The translations under genes and the position numbers were made by a program. From Corbicula japonica (taxonomy: Eukaryota > Mollusca > Bivalvia > Venerida > Cyrenidae), in contig JAZAYU010000114.1 in NCBI GenBank assembly GCA_038501625.1, positions 868,001 to 932,000 of the forward strand: a stretch of DNA of 64,000 nt. The letters run 5' to 3'. Positions 12,552 to 24,803 of the stretch are shown here, piece after piece. The number at the start of each line of letters is the position of its first letter. The stretch's first letter is position 1. The notes beneath the pieces were generated by a model, which saw only the letters and a program-made list of their open reading frames with translations, did no database searches and had not been told where the DNA came from.

Positions 12552-13553
12552 ATATTATACCGAATCTAAATTCTTTCATATTTTTTGTTGCTGTCATTTT
12601 TACTATAATTTGCTTTTAAATAATAATTTGATTTGTTCAGTGTGTAAAAAATCCCATACAGATTTTTTATTATTTACAAGCCATCAGGCATATAAAGCAC
12701 GCCTTTTACTATTCCATTTTTGTTAATCAAATTAAATATTACTTGGCAACAGACCCGCACTTTATAAGATAATTATTCTTATATTAGATTCTGAAGTAAT
12801 CAAAAACGGTCAATATAAGAATTATGGACCGGATAGCCGGTCAATATGCGATTTATGGACTGGATGACGTCATATTAAATACAGAAGGGCTTATGCAAAT
12901 GAGGTATAATATTATACAATATTATAAAAGAATATGCCATCTTTAATTCAAACAATGATTTTAATGCATTTTATTCACGGCTACCCCAAATACTTAGAAA
13001 ATCGACCGGGACCAGTGCAAAACTATCCCCTGCCCCTTAATGTGCCGATAGTGTAAGAGAGTGATTTATTCTCTGATACTGACATCACAAATTCTAGTTC
13101 CTAGTGAATTGTACTGATAAATGCAAAGAGGCAATTCAATTTTAACACTATTTTTATTTATAGAGTATTTGAGCTTATTTAATGTAATTCAAAGTTTTAT
13201 TTTAATGTTTGATTTACCATCTATTGAAACAACTAAATTATCCGGTTTCTTTCCGTCTGTCAGAGAGACAAAGACAAAATAAACACGAAGCTAGATGCAC
13301 GAAATTTCACCTATTTCATTTACTTTAAAGTGCATGAAATATTTCTTTGAATTGGCATAAGGACTTCTTGTTGCAATTAATTAGCACACAATCTGTTGCA
13401 ACCGATCTCCGCGACCCAGGTGTCGGCATCAACAATGCAACAATTAAATAACAAGAGGGTTTGTCCATTCTGGCTTTTTAATTAAGTTTACTGTTTCAAA
13501 TAAATGAAATATATTCAATATAAATGACAGTTACATAAACAGCAGATCATATC
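12552..13553. other. Intergenic, no gene seen
   Basis: AT-rich. ACCGG/GGACTGGAT palindromic words at 12820-12870 suggest a small repeat. Nothing else. Confidence 0.35.
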
Positions 13554-13671
13554 TACAATTCCCGGAAAATGCAACAATTCCTGGAAAATGTAACAATTCC
13601 CGGAAAATGCAACAATTCCTGGAAAATGTAACAATTCCCGGAAAATGTAACAATTACAGGAAAATGTAACA
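13554..13671. repeat. 19-bp tandem repeat
   Basis: Six units of AACAATTCCCGGAAAATGC with C/T alternation (CCCGG or CCTGG). Confidence 0.92.
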
Positions 13672-15029
13672 TATTCTGTACTTTAAAACATGATATGTCA
13701 CCATTCTATGGAATCCCTTAAGTATTGATTATATTGATAATCATCCCTGTATTCTTCAAACATAACTAATTAACTCCAATTAATTAAAAGCTGGCGTTTA
13801 AAACGTTATATCTATAGTACTGAAACTTATTCGGGAAGTCCACACATGGATATACTGGGCATTGTCGCAGAAGGTGGAACAGGACTTAAAGCTATCAAAA
13901 CAACAACTAGGTAGTCAAGCGATAACACGAGATGGCTAAAATCAGCCACCAAATGAAATTAACGGAATAAATATGGGATGCACACGAATAACAAGTCGCT
14001 CGTAAATACTTCGCTATTTTGACCCGGGCCAGCTTTCATAAATAACAAAGTTCATATTTCTTGGAATGTTCATACGTAGTTCATTCAAGGTGAAAGCAAT
14101 TAGTCCACAATATGTTGCGACCGGGTTTCTGCTCACCTAGATAATCAGAAAGACCAACTGGGTGTTGTGATATTGTCATTAACATTTGAATCATGTCCTA
14201 TGGTGCTTTTTTCAATATTTATATTAATAACAACAGTTCCCAGAAATTAGTGTTCAGCGACCCTGTAAAAGAGCATGTACTTTAGGCAATGTCAAAATAC
14301 ATTTAGCTTATTATGTTTTAGACTCGTTTTCCGGATAGCGGCAAATAAGCAGTGTACTTTAAGAAACTTTTTTAATAGGTCACCTTACTTATCTTTACAA
14401 ATTACTTTCCCTGTGTGAAAATACGTAACACAGATATGAGCTTTTTTCTATAAAAGACAAGTACATTTGACTCAATCTGTGAGAATTTCGATTCGAATTA
14501 CTCGCTCTTACTTAAATTATAAATTCTTAAAATGGCACCACCCTCACTTCTACAAATGACAAAAGTTATAACCGAGTATAAACCCTTGTAGAAAGGAAGA
14601 AAAAGAAAACTCATCCTTTACAACAGGTATTACATAATGTATGAGGCTTTAATCAGTTTCTAATCGTTTAATTAGTACCGATGGATATTCAGCTGTAATA
14701 CTACAATTCATGTTAGTAAAATGATTGTTAAAATTATTAAATTTCCTATGAAATTTGCATTGGTGTAATTTGTTGTGACTTGTGGATTAGGGGATAACTG
14801 CATACATGTAGGACATGTGGATTTTCAGCCGTTTATAATTTGATTTTGCTGAATTTTTCTTAAAATATTGTTGAAGTTCCAGATATCGAATGCTGAATTC
14901 GGTTTTGATTATTTTATTATGTACTTCAAACATTTGGTTAATTACCTGAGAAATTATTATTTAAACTTTGCTGTTATCAACTTGTTGTAATTGTTTTTAT
15001 AATGTCAAGCAGTTCGCACAGTTTATCCA
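13672..15029. other. Intergenic, no gene seen
   Basis: No element or exon is recognised. Confidence 0.35.
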
Positions 15030-15300
15030 ATCGACCAACAACTATAGATATCGATCCGATAACCATTGTTATTGACAATAACAAAGGTAACGGACCGACA
15101 ACCATAGTTATTGGTAAAAACCTTAGTTTATTGCCTGATGTTCATAGTTATCGTCCATAACTTTAGTTCTTGGTTGGAAAACTATGGATATCGCCAAAAA
15201 CTAAAGTAACCGACCTAAAACCGAAAAGTTCTCGGCATTAACCGTGGTTACCCAGACGAAAACTAGGGTTTTCATCAATAACCATAGTTTCCGGATATTA
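15030..15300. repeat. Degenerate ACCATAGTTATTG tandem repeat
   Basis: Irregular ~30-bp repeats of CGA-rich words with AACCATAGTTAT or its variants. Strongly diverged. Confidence 0.6.
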
Positions 15301-15309
15301 ACATTATTT

Positions 15310-15725
15310 TAACAAGTGAAAATATGTCAATGAATTTTACATATACATTAAAATATGTAAATATGTATCCTTTTCATTTGTAATTTATTTTAATTAAGTC
15401 CTGAATTATTTCAAGCATCATCTGCGTTATGATGGTCGACGTATTGAAGAAACCTTCATGTAGCAATTCCATTTGTACAGGAGTTTTTTTTTCAATGGAT
15501 CATGTTTAATAACTTGAATTTAACTACAAAATATTCCATTGAGGGTCTCTCTGCATCCACTTAAATGATACATCTACAGATTATGCGAATGAAAAGACTT
15601 CTTTTAAAAAAGGTGTATAAAAAGCATGATTAAAATTCATTAAAATAAGATTGCAATGAAAATATTTTCTCCAAAGTTTCGGTAAAATTGCATTATTAAT
15701 CAAAGGACTGGAGGTACTGATGGGT
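15310..15725. repeat. Upstream duplication block, copy A
   Basis: Matches 48610-49040 and 56645-57100: TTTAACTACAAAATATTCCATTGAG, GGTGTATAAAAAGCATGA and AATATTTTCTC words in the same order. It lies upstream of copy 1, as the other two do for copies 2 and 3. Confidence 0.7.
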
Positions 15726-16204
15726 CGGCCATCAAAACACAATTGAAAAGCGATGGATCTTTGGCAAAGAGTTTGTGTTTGATGAAGTTGGACCAGAAAC
15801 AAACTTTCGCCTCAAGGACGGGGACCAATTTACTTTATGACCTCTGAGACATAGATATTCGACCCCAAAACAATTCAGGTCCAATTAACAAGTCAAGGCA
15901 AATACTGTTATCAAGTTTGCAGACGCAGTGACATGGAGAGCAAACCTGGTGGAAGGACAATATGTCTAAAGATATAATTAGAATATAATTGGACGATAAT
16001 ATGAAATAAGACAATGCCTCTCTCGGAACTGACCAATCGAAATTAAGTGAAGGATATCATACTTCATAGGTCATATGGTCAACAGTGAAACAAAGCTGGT
16101 CACAGTCCTCAGACATCCTGCGAGCAGTTGTTTGCAAGCACAGTATCAATAGACAGCACCTAAAATTCTGAGTTGAGATACGGTGACACATATGACAGAA
16201 CTAG

Positions 16205-16490
16205 ATGGGTTTTCAGATGAACTCTTGTGTCGCCCTCTGGTACAATGTCGGAAATAATGCAAGTTCAAAACGGGTCATAACTCAACCAAATGTGACCTTG
16301 ACCTTAAGAATTTGGCATCATCATGAATGTGTTGTCATAAGTAAAGTTATAGTCAACGTTGAGTTTTCATGTCAAAATCAAAGTACAAAAAGGGGCATAA
16401 CTCCATCAAATGTGACCTTGACCTAAAGAATTTGACATCATCATGAGCCTGTTGTCATAAGCAATATAATTTGAAAGTTTCATGAAAATG
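16205..16490. repeat. Tandem pair of a CAAATGTGACCTTGACCT repeat
   Basis: Two units of ~125 bp, each with GGGCATAACTCCATCAAATG-like and CATCATCATGA words. A further copy is at 18045-18275. Confidence 0.75.
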
Positions 16491-16493
16491 ATA

Positions 16494-16588
16494 GTGTCTC
16501 TAGCTGGGAGCGAACCCGCACCGTCACGGCGACAGCGCCTAGCCATGCAATTCCTGCGACGTAACCAACTGAGCTAACCGGGACAACG
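16494..16588 (-). repeat. tRNA-derived (SINE-like) segment, copy 1
   Basis: The minus strand has an A-box-like TTAGCTCAGTTGG and a B-box-like GGGTTCGCTCCC at about tRNA spacing plus a long middle. The acceptor stem is imperfect, so it is not an active tRNA. Confidence 0.65.
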
Positions 16589-16748
16589 CCAAGAAACGTT
16601 GATCGGATAGCCCTGATATACGTAACAATCACTGCATGACATCGGTAACGGGTTAATTTTACTGATAACAGTACTGACTAAATGTACGGGGAGACTTTTT
16701 ACGGCCGCCACACTGCACAAATAGCGCTACTGTGAATTTCAAATGATA

Positions 16749-16843
16749 GTGTCTCTAGCTGGGAGCGAACCCGCACCGTAACGGCGACAGCGCCTAGCCA
16801 TGCAATTCCTGCGACGTAACCAACTGAGCTAACCGGGACAACG
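16749..16843 (-). repeat. tRNA-derived (SINE-like) segment, copy 2
   Basis: Almost identical to 16494-16588, 255 bp downstream. Between them, 16650-16740 resembles part of the 42.7-43.5 kb repeat (GTACGGGGAGACTTTTTAC). Confidence 0.65.
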
Positions 16844-16904
16844 GTTGATGAAGAAATATTTATTTATGAAGAAATATTAAGAAATGGCAAAGTTATAGCC
16901 AACG

Positions 16905-17110
16905 TTAAGTTTTCGTGACGGACGGACGCTCCCACAGATGGGCATTTGTTGGGTATTTCTTTTGTTTAAAACTACCCAACAAGCGAAAAACTACCCGATA
17001 ACAGACTAACGGAATGAATGGAAAGTTCTCACAGATGGGCATTTGTTGGGTAACAATAGCCATCGGTGGGCCCGGATGGACCGAAGGACAAAGCGATCCC
17101 TATGAATCGC
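16905..17110. repeat. CAGATGGGCATTTGTTGGGT repeat
   Basis: A direct repeat of CAGATGGGCATTTGTTGGGTA at 16937 and 17034, with inverted ACCCAACAA between. Probably the 3' part of a composite repeat with the GACGGACGGACG tract. Confidence 0.6.
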
Positions 17111-18040
17111 CAATTCTTCAAAAAGGGCGACACAAAAGGTAGCTAAGCTTGTCATTCTCTTTGAATATTCAAACTTGAAATCAACAAACAGTATTGGGTC
17201 ACATGATTTAAAATAAAACTACAAGTGACACTATGGTTTTTTTCCAAGAGTTTTATTATTCAGCAAATAATGTTCAAACAAACAATTACACTGATGCTTT
17301 TTTGTCAACTGATGCTTTTTCAATGTGGTGCACATTCTAACGTTTTGTTATATTTTATATAAATTGTCTCATTTTCGCACCCACTATTTGTATCGACATT
17401 TGTGATTTTTTTTATTCTTGTCTGTTACAAAAGCAGCATGTTCCATTGCAGGAATTAGTGGCAATATAAAGGCTGTATGCTCCCTCAGACAGTCATAGAC
17501 AGAATTGTCAAACTGGTCTCCTCACAGCATTCCGTGTGAAGCTGTTATCCTGAAATATTAATTTCAACAAATTACCTATTTATATTGAAGTTCAAGCATA
17601 ATGGTCTGTGCTTTTAAAAATTTATTTGTCGAAGTTAGAAACTGATAAATATTTCACAATAAATTAGTTTTGTCCAATAATATTAATTTTCTTGCCCTGG
17701 AAATACTACATTTATCCTGACTCTTGACATGGTAACCCTTGGGTTCTCATTTTTGTTCATTGGTTGTGGTGTATGTTTTCAAACTGACCATATTTTTCTC
17801 ATTACTTATGATGAACCTTAACTCCTTGGAATTGCCTTAATCATATAGACATTTGACCCAGGAAATAACCTTTTGACTTTTTAAAATTAAAAAAAAATAA
17901 AAAATCATTCTGACCCTTGCGGTTTTACCTGAAGTGTCTTCGTTTTCCTTAAATTAAGGGTAATTTTGGTTTTTAATTTCCAGAATCCACTAAAAAGTTA
18001 CACTTATGTCTCCCTGGGAGCTATGTCAGATTATAAAATT
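17111..18040. other. Intergenic, no gene seen
   Basis: 17735-17800 resembles 21895-21965 (GGGTTCTCATTTTTGTTCATTG), a dispersed repeat edge. Nothing else. Confidence 0.4.
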
Positions 18041-18277
18041 CAAGAACAAGAGAGGGAAAAAACCCATCTCGACATAAGAACTTGGAGTCATGATAAGTGT
18101 GTTGTCATGAGCAATATAATTTGAAAGTTTGATGTAGAAATATTAAGAAAAGGCAAAGTTATAGTCAACATTAAGTTTTTTTGTTAAAATAAAAGTACAG
18201 AAAGGGATTAACTCCATCAAATGTGACCTTGACCTGAAAATTTACATCAGCTCAAGCATGTTGTCACAAACAATATA

Positions 18278-18450
18278 ATTCTGGTGTCTGATCTGGATTG
18301 ATTGGAATCTACACTGTTTGCATATTTATAAGAAATAGCCTCGTGAATCTTATTATGAACCATGTAGATCCTATTAAGACTGCACAGATATGCCTGCTGA
18401 TCTGGATATACATTGGTCACTCATGTCATGTATTCATGGAAGAAAGGGTC
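18278..18450. repeat. Diverged CTGATCAG MITE family copy
   Basis: GATCTGGATTGATTGGAATCTACACTG and GCTGATCTGGATATACATTGG with a terminal AGAAAGGGTC. Confidence 0.5.
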
Positions 18451-18984
18451 AAAAACAACACAGTAAATTTTTTATAGGTTGATTATTTTTCTTGTGAACT
18501 GAGGTCTTACAAGTCTTCACATACATACAAACACAATTTTATGTTTTCTAGTTACAAGATACAAATACCAACATTTACAGATAGATTAAGTGTCTATCTA
18601 TCATACAGTCATGCAGCTCTAATACATGGAAATAAAAAATGCAAACCTTGTCTCCATTTTTTACAGTAACATTCATATTCTGCTCCCTAGTTTTCTACCA
18701 AACATTTCAAGTCCACAGCTTTTACTAGACTGATGGTACACATGGCTGAAAATAATAAATGTTATATTTTAAATCATAACAAATAACCCAAGTCAATTTC
18801 ACTGTACTTTTTGTTGCTTATGAATATGTACATACACAGCTGTTGCAGTTAAACAGTTAACAGATTACACTGTTGTCATTATTTGTTTTTAAGGTAATTT
18901 TTTTATAAATATCACACAAAAGATGTTTTTCTGATGTAAGCTTTGTGCCATCTTCAATTCCTATAGGCTCCTACACAATTTATC

Positions 18985-19235
18985 CCATGCAATCTTTTCG
19001 TCCATGTACATGTATATGCCTTTGTGGCATGGGTGATCAGTGTAGATCTAGATCAGCCGACACATCCATACTATACTGCCTGATTAGGATCTAAACTGTT
19101 AGCTTTTTTTATTCAATAGGTTATTTCTGACCACAATGTGACCAGTGCAGATCCAGATCAGATCTGCCATCTGATCTGTATCTCTACACTGGTTGCACAG
19201 GCATGAAAATGTGTATATATGTAGTAAAGGGTTAA
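18985..19235. mobile_element. Palindromic MITE, CTGATCAG family (copy c)
   Basis: GGTGATCAGTGTAGATCTAGATCAG and CTGATCTGTATCTCTACACTGG arms with an AAAGGGTTAA right end. Confidence 0.65.
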
Positions 19236-19277
19236 TTATTACAATAACACACTTGCATTTTGATACTCCATTTTACT

Positions 19278-19518
19278 CGTAGGATACACCTTTTAACACA
19301 TGACCATCTATTGTAGATCTAGGTGCTGACACATCTGCTTCCAATTAAAAGAGCTTTAATTTTAAATGTATCTAATGAACAGAGTAGATACAGATCAGAC
19401 CACAAAAATGTCTGATGTGCAAGCTGATCTGGAGCTACATCTGTGCTATCTCTATCTGATCTGGATTTACACTGGTTGCCCATGTGGTGAAATGGCTTGT
19501 AAATGGAGTAAAGGGTCA
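19278..19518. mobile_element. Palindromic MITE, CTGATCAG family (copy d)
   Basis: It abuts copy c in the same family style, with GTAGATCTAGG and ATCTGGATTTACACTGGTTG and a GGAGTAAAGGGTC right end. Confidence 0.6.
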
Positions 19519-19683
19519 AGTTATTAACCGAGAGAACAGAAACAGCATTGGATTTTTGAGACACATTCATATGAGATTACCCTATTAATTAATGAATAAG
19601 CAACCACAAGAACACATTGTGTTTGTGCAAGGTGGCCCTAAGATGAATATTATATAATGTAATTATTCAAGTGAATTCATGTT

Positions 19684-19780
19684 GGCCATGTTATTGAGCC
19701 AAGGGTAGTCATATATGCCTGAGTCAGAAGGCCGAGGGTATATATGACAGCCCGAGGCCCAATAACATGGTCAATAGGAA
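19684..19780. repeat. Foldback hairpin
   Basis: GGCCATGTTATTGAGCC and GGCCCAATAACATGGTC arms, plus inner TCATATATGCC/GGTATATATGA. The apex is CTGAGTCAGAAGGCCGAG. Confidence 0.7.
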
Positions 19781-20045
19781 TATACTTGAGTGATAATTTT
19801 TTTAATTAACAGAATAAAAACATCAAATTCATATGAAGACTAAAAGTTCTGGGCCAATACAGGGGTTCTGAGCAAATATTGTAATTGCTGGGCCATCATA
19901 AAATAGTTAAGTATGAATGTGATATACAATGTAGTGTCTGTCAGGATTATGGCATGATCAGGTCAGGTGATGACATGCCTCGAGATTTCGCTACACTGCA
20001 GTCATGTAAAAAGGACAAAGTGTGGAATACCTGTACTGTATATTC

Positions 20046-20237
20046 ATACAGGGCTCTCACTAGAGAGAGACTTGATGGCAGTAGTCCCATCAAAAGTGAC
20101 CAGACTTCTCTCTTCGTTTAACTTTGGGAGAAGTCTTTTTGTATTTAATATATAGGGAAAGAATGCCTTTGACTGCAAACTTCTCCATAATTCTGTAAAT
20201 TATGACAAAACTTCTCCCTGATAGGTGAGAGCCCTGT
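20046..20237. mobile_element. Small TIR element
   Basis: ACAGGGCTCTCAC at the left is inverted as GTGAGAGCCCTGTT at the right, with internal ACTTCTCCC/AGAAGT words. ~190 bp. Confidence 0.6.
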
Positions 20238-22330
20238 TAATAGTCAACTAATAAAATTAAATATACCATTAGCCTTCTTCCTCTGCTCTTCCAATTCCAT
20301 GCTTTTTGAACCAGAGATGTTACATTTCTTTCATTTGATTATAACACTGAAATACATATTTAACAAACACAAAATTATAACAATTATTTTGATCTTTGCT
20401 CAAATTACAAATATTCTTTATAATAAAACATTGTAGACCAGCATATACTTATTTCAGGTATTAGTTGCTTTGGTATATTGTCCATGAATTTCAGAGTTCT
20501 CATGCAAATGGTTTTTCTTTTGTTTTAGTATGTGCTTGGTAATTAGAACAGGAATTAGACTAAATTGAGCTTGCAATTATTTACTACATCCATAGCTAAA
20601 TACATTTATTTACTAAAATCTAGGTGGCAATAAGTATTTCCCCCAAAATTCTTTTTTTGAAATTTTAGCATGTTTTCGCCATTTGCAATGTTTGCGACCT
20701 CTTAATTTGAGTTATGTATATATGTACATAAAATGGGTGATGTAAATGTTTCTCTTGTGGAAATCCCAGTAAGATGTTTGTTAATGATTACAGATCTCAC
20801 CCATTCAGTACGGATAACAGATTTGGGGAAAGTTTTAAACTTTATTTTAATGCCACATGAGATCAAACTGTTCAATACTGAATTTACATTATTTGCATTA
20901 GGTATTTGAGGTAATAATTAACATTGTTCTGTAGAAAATTTCTAATTTATGAAGTGATTCATTTACAATATCATATCAGCATAGTAATTACTGTTGCACT
21001 GTTGAAACAGAACACAGAATAAAATTTTATAAATAACATCAAAGTGCTTTAAGTCCATTCATACTGTATTTTTGGGCCCAGAGCATGAACCTTGTGGGTA
21101 GTAGTCGCCCCACCTAAACCAGTCTGGCTAAACCTTGTGGGTAGTACTAGTTGTCGCCCCACCTAAACCAGTCTGGCTGCATGTCAATATAAATGAACAC
21201 TGATTATTCATCAGATTACAATTTACAGGAACCTGAATTTCCATCTGAAAATATCCAGATCCGGAAAAATATTATATTTTCCAAATGCAATGGATTTGTA
21301 CCCCACCCACTTACATGTTACAAGAATTTACCAGCTGCAATGTTGACACAGCGTTATGGCAGCTCAAGCATTACAAATAAACTAAAATATACTGTTTACA
21401 AAAATTACATCTCCTAAAACAGTCATTGTGGATTTAACTCAAACATTTTTATTTTACCTTCACTTTTGTTGTCCACTTCTTTGCATGATGTCAAACAGTT
21501 CTATACAGCTTCAAATGGGGTATTATGTCAAACTTAGTTGATACGGGTCTGACCAGATCCAAAGATCATCTAAACCTGTTTATGAATAATTAAATAAACA
21601 ATATACATATAATAAATAAATACATGATTATTCTTTCTTCCAGGATGCTCAATTCACCCGAAATGCATTTAAGAGATACTATTAAATAAATTCATATAAT
21701 TTGTGAAGTTCCTGTTCTGTATACTCAGTGAATCCCTGAGGTTCTACTCTTCTTCTTCTTTTGGTTTTCCCTGGGTTATTTTGAGAATATCTGTTCTGAT
21801 TAAATGACCTGTGAGACATCATTGAATGGAGTGCAAGACAAAATTGAAAGTAGTAAAAACTTCTGATAGCGGATTTCACTGACTGTTCCAAGGCGGTAAC
21901 CACTAGGGTTCTCATTTTTGTTCATTGTTATTGGCGTCTCTTTTGAAACTGATCATTTTATTAACAATGCTCTCTCCCTCTCTTCTCTTGACTGTGTGGT
22001 GAGGCTGTTTTTTCTGAATGTGGCGATTCCCAATATGCATTTCAGAAGGTCTACATATAATGTGCAATTATTCAGAAAACCCTGTGTCAACTATGCAGCC
22101 GGTTATGATTTGAGAATGGGTTAAGATATGGGAAAATTGCATTCATGTCAGATCTGGATATTATCTGATGCCAATGGAAATTCAGGTTCTTTTGATCAAA
22201 TGCATAAAATGCATTGATTAATATATCTGTTAAATCAATTCATGTATGATTTTAAACTTACTTTAAACACAATTTTCAACAGATCTAAATGTGTTAAAAA
22301 TAAATCATTGTGAATCAGATGCTTTATGTT
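20238..22330. other. Intergenic with a short duplication, no gene seen
   Basis: 21088-21178 is a tandem duplication of ~45 bp (CTTGTGGGTAGTAGTCGCCCCACC). The 77-codon minus-strand ORF at 21682-21915 has a basic stretch and nothing else. Confidence 0.4.
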
Positions 22331-22333
22331 TGA

Positions 22334-22555
22334 AGCATTCGGGTAGAATCTAGTTTAGCGGACCCTGGATGTTCAAAACAAAAGCCCAGTGGCGTTTGAG
22401 CGAGTAAAGCGGGGGTGTGGGGGCGGTAGCCCCCATTTAAACTCGATATAATTTATATTTGTTTGACACACAATAAGAATACCAATGAATTCTCTCACAA
22501 GCAATGCTCTTTAGTGTTAGGGTCCGCTAAACTAGATGCGTTCCGAAGCATTCAA
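22334..22555. mobile_element. MITE with TCTAGTTTAGCGGACCCT ends
   Basis: GAAGCATTCGGGTAGAATCTAG... at the left and AGGGTCCGCTAAACTAGAT...GAAGCATTC at the right are inverted. ~220 bp with a GGGGGCGGTAGCCCCC hairpin inside. Confidence 0.65.
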
Positions 22556-22806
22556 ATGGAAATTTTTATAAAAATCTTACACGATATTCGTTAATCGTAC
22601 AAAATCCAAATCCGACTTCTTTCAATGCAAAACATTGAAATAATTTTATTACTTACATCGCTACAAGGTTCCACAATAAATAGCCACAATGATTAGGGCC
22701 CTAAATTAAAAAAAAAGGTTTGCCTCGTCCTACTCAGCGGAAACTCCTACTTTCATTTTGGAGAGTGCATTAAATGACGTGTGGCAGATTTGGGTCGGAA
22801 AGTGTA

Positions 22807-22878
22807 GCCTCGACCAGGATTCGAACCTCGGACCTCCGGCTTACCGTGCCGTCGCTCTACCAATTGAGCTACCGAGGC
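22807..22878 (-). repeat. tRNA-like segment 1
   Basis: The minus strand folds as a 72-nt tRNA: acceptor GCCTCGG/TCGAGGC, A box TAGCTCAATTGG, B box GGTTCGAATCC, and an anticodon stem CGGC/GCCG with loop ACGGTAA. Position 33 is C, not T, and the T stem has a mismatch, so I call it tRNA-derived. Confidence 0.7.
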
Positions 22879-23066
22879 CGCTGGTACGAAATCTACTACA
22901 TTTCCTCCCCATTTATACGAGACATTTCCAACTTACTTGGAAATGTGCACGTTTCTGCCCAAGTTCGAGTCGAATACCCCAGCCAAACGTGCTTCGCCCG
23001 AAAGAGCTCCAAGGGTAATCGCCCTGTTCGCAGCGCCAATGTGGCAGATTTGGGTCGGAAAGTGTA

Positions 23067-23138
23067 GCCTCGACCAGGATTCGAACCTCGGACCTCCGGC
23101 TTACCGTGCCGTCGCTCTACCAATTGAGCTACCGAGGC
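23067..23138 (-). repeat. tRNA-like segment 2
   Basis: Same sequence as segment 1, one 260-bp period downstream. Confidence 0.7.
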
Positions 23139-23326
23139 CGCTGGTACGAAATTCTCTACATTTCCTCCCCATTTATACGAGACATTTCCAACTTACTTGG
23201 AAATGTGCACGTTTCTGCCCAAGTTCGAGTCGAATACCCCAGCCAAACGTGCTTCGCCCGAAAGAGCTCCAAGGGTAATCGCCCTGTTCGCAGCGCCAAT
23301 GTGGCAGATTTGGGTCGGAAAGTGTA

Positions 23327-23398
23327 GCCTCGACCAGGATTCGAACCTCGGACCTCCGGCTTACCGTGCCGTCGCTCTACCAATTGAGTTACCGAGGC
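23327..23398 (-). repeat. tRNA-like segment 3
   Basis: Same as segment 1 except one change in the A box (AACTCAATTGG). The array ends shortly after. Confidence 0.7.
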
Positions 23399-23420
23399 CG
23401 CTGGTACGAAATCTACTACA

Positions 23421-24399
23421 GACGTAACGGGACGTAACGTTCAATAAAACCTAAAGAGCCAAAATCTCGTTTACTGCGGTATAGTCTTTCGAATCTAAAC
23501 ATGGTAAATTTCAGTCAACTGTTGAAGACGGTCAGTATTCTGGAAGAAGAATATAAAATTTCGTAAACCACCAAATCCACCTCCATTATCCATATGAAAT
23601 TCTATTTACGAAGAGAAATGCTATTGTCTATATACATTCAAATGTAACCTGGGTGTTATAAAACATTGCATCACGAAAATAACTCGATAAATACTTACTA
23701 TTCAGTTGATTGCAATGGATTTTTCGTCTTAACCGAGGGTTGTCGAATCCAATATGGCGATCCGCAATTAGGTATTCATGCGCGTTCATGTCTCAAAATC
23801 TTGTCTGACGTTCCACGAGTTAAATTTCTTCAAATATTGATTGATTCCATATGTTTAAATATAACTTTTTTCATTTTGCACAGCATTACAAAATTGACCG
23901 CTCTGCAGCATTGACTTACTTTTTGAAACTAAGAACTATATTCTAGGGTAGCACGCAATACTGTCGTAACAACATTGAAATAAAGAAGGAGGTACGACAG
24001 TCTTGCATGCAACCCTAAATTGTTAGGTTTGCAGTAATTCAAAACGATAGTCGAAAACCGGCTAAACTGGGTCGTGCCGACCCAAAAACAGTTAAGCTGA
24101 ACGAGCTGCACTCTTTAAATAAATTGATTTAAAAACTGTGGTATCATTGAACTTCGCGAATTGAATTTATACAATTTCGAATGAATTACATTAATAGCAT
24201 GTTGAAGTCAAACTTTTCTTTTTAAATTATAACATATAGAGGCCGGACCCGCTGGCAAAAGTTCATAGAGAAAAGGCACACATCTTAAAGACAACTAAAG
24301 TGACCTTGTGATTCCTACTTATAGAAAGGTACTTTTCAAAAACAACGGCGTTTAGACTTATTAATATTACAGTGATTGTGAAAAAGGTTATTCCAGCTT
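23421..24399. other. Intergenic, dispersed repeat fragment
   Basis: 23945-24012 is the inverted relative of 5940-6000 (TGCATGCAA, GGTACG). No gene seen. Confidence 0.45.
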
Positions 24400-24803
24400 A
24401 TATAAATAACTCCCGATGGCTGCTTTCACGGTTGAAACTAGTACTCGCGCCGAATGTGGATTGCGGAAACTGCAGAAGAATCTCATCCCTAGTGGACTCG
24501 GGATCTCCAGTCCGACGCTCTACCCCAGACCACTGTCCCTCTTCCTGAACTGTTCTCCTTACAAACTACACACAAAAAGGCCGATCGCTCTTCTGAGAAA
24601 GTGAAAAAAAAACGTTTATATAAACACGGAATATATTATATAAAAACACGGAATCAATTTAAGCTAAAAATGAAGATTTTAAGTTCTTGCAACTTTTCTT
24701 CCCATTGTGGCATACACAACCCACCATAGATTCGCTCCAAATTACAACCAAGTATGTTAAGCCCCGAAAAAATCCGTCAAAGGTCAAAAGTCTTTTTTTC
24801 TTT
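24400..24803. other. Distal paralogous upstream region of copy 1
   Basis: Weaker similarity to 52560-52870 and 59455-59740 continues through this stretch (CCTGAAC, AAGCCCCGAAAAAAT and similar words). A segment near 24450-24540 has a degenerate tRNA-like look on the minus strand (GGTAGAGCGTCGGACTGG). A 62-codon ORF here has no supporting features. Confidence 0.35.

Larger units (their letters stand above)
22785..23420. repeat. 260-bp tandem repeat carrying tRNA-like segments
   Basis: Two full units and a partial third (GTGGCAGATTTGGGTCGG at ~22780, 23040 and 23300). Units are nearly identical. ORFs of 73-113 codons on both strands simply repeat with the unit. Confidence 0.93.

Noticed and set aside
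22807..23398. Three functional tRNA genes
   Set aside because: Position 33 is C rather than T, the T stem is mismatched, and the segments lie inside a 260-bp satellite unit; called tRNA-derived instead.
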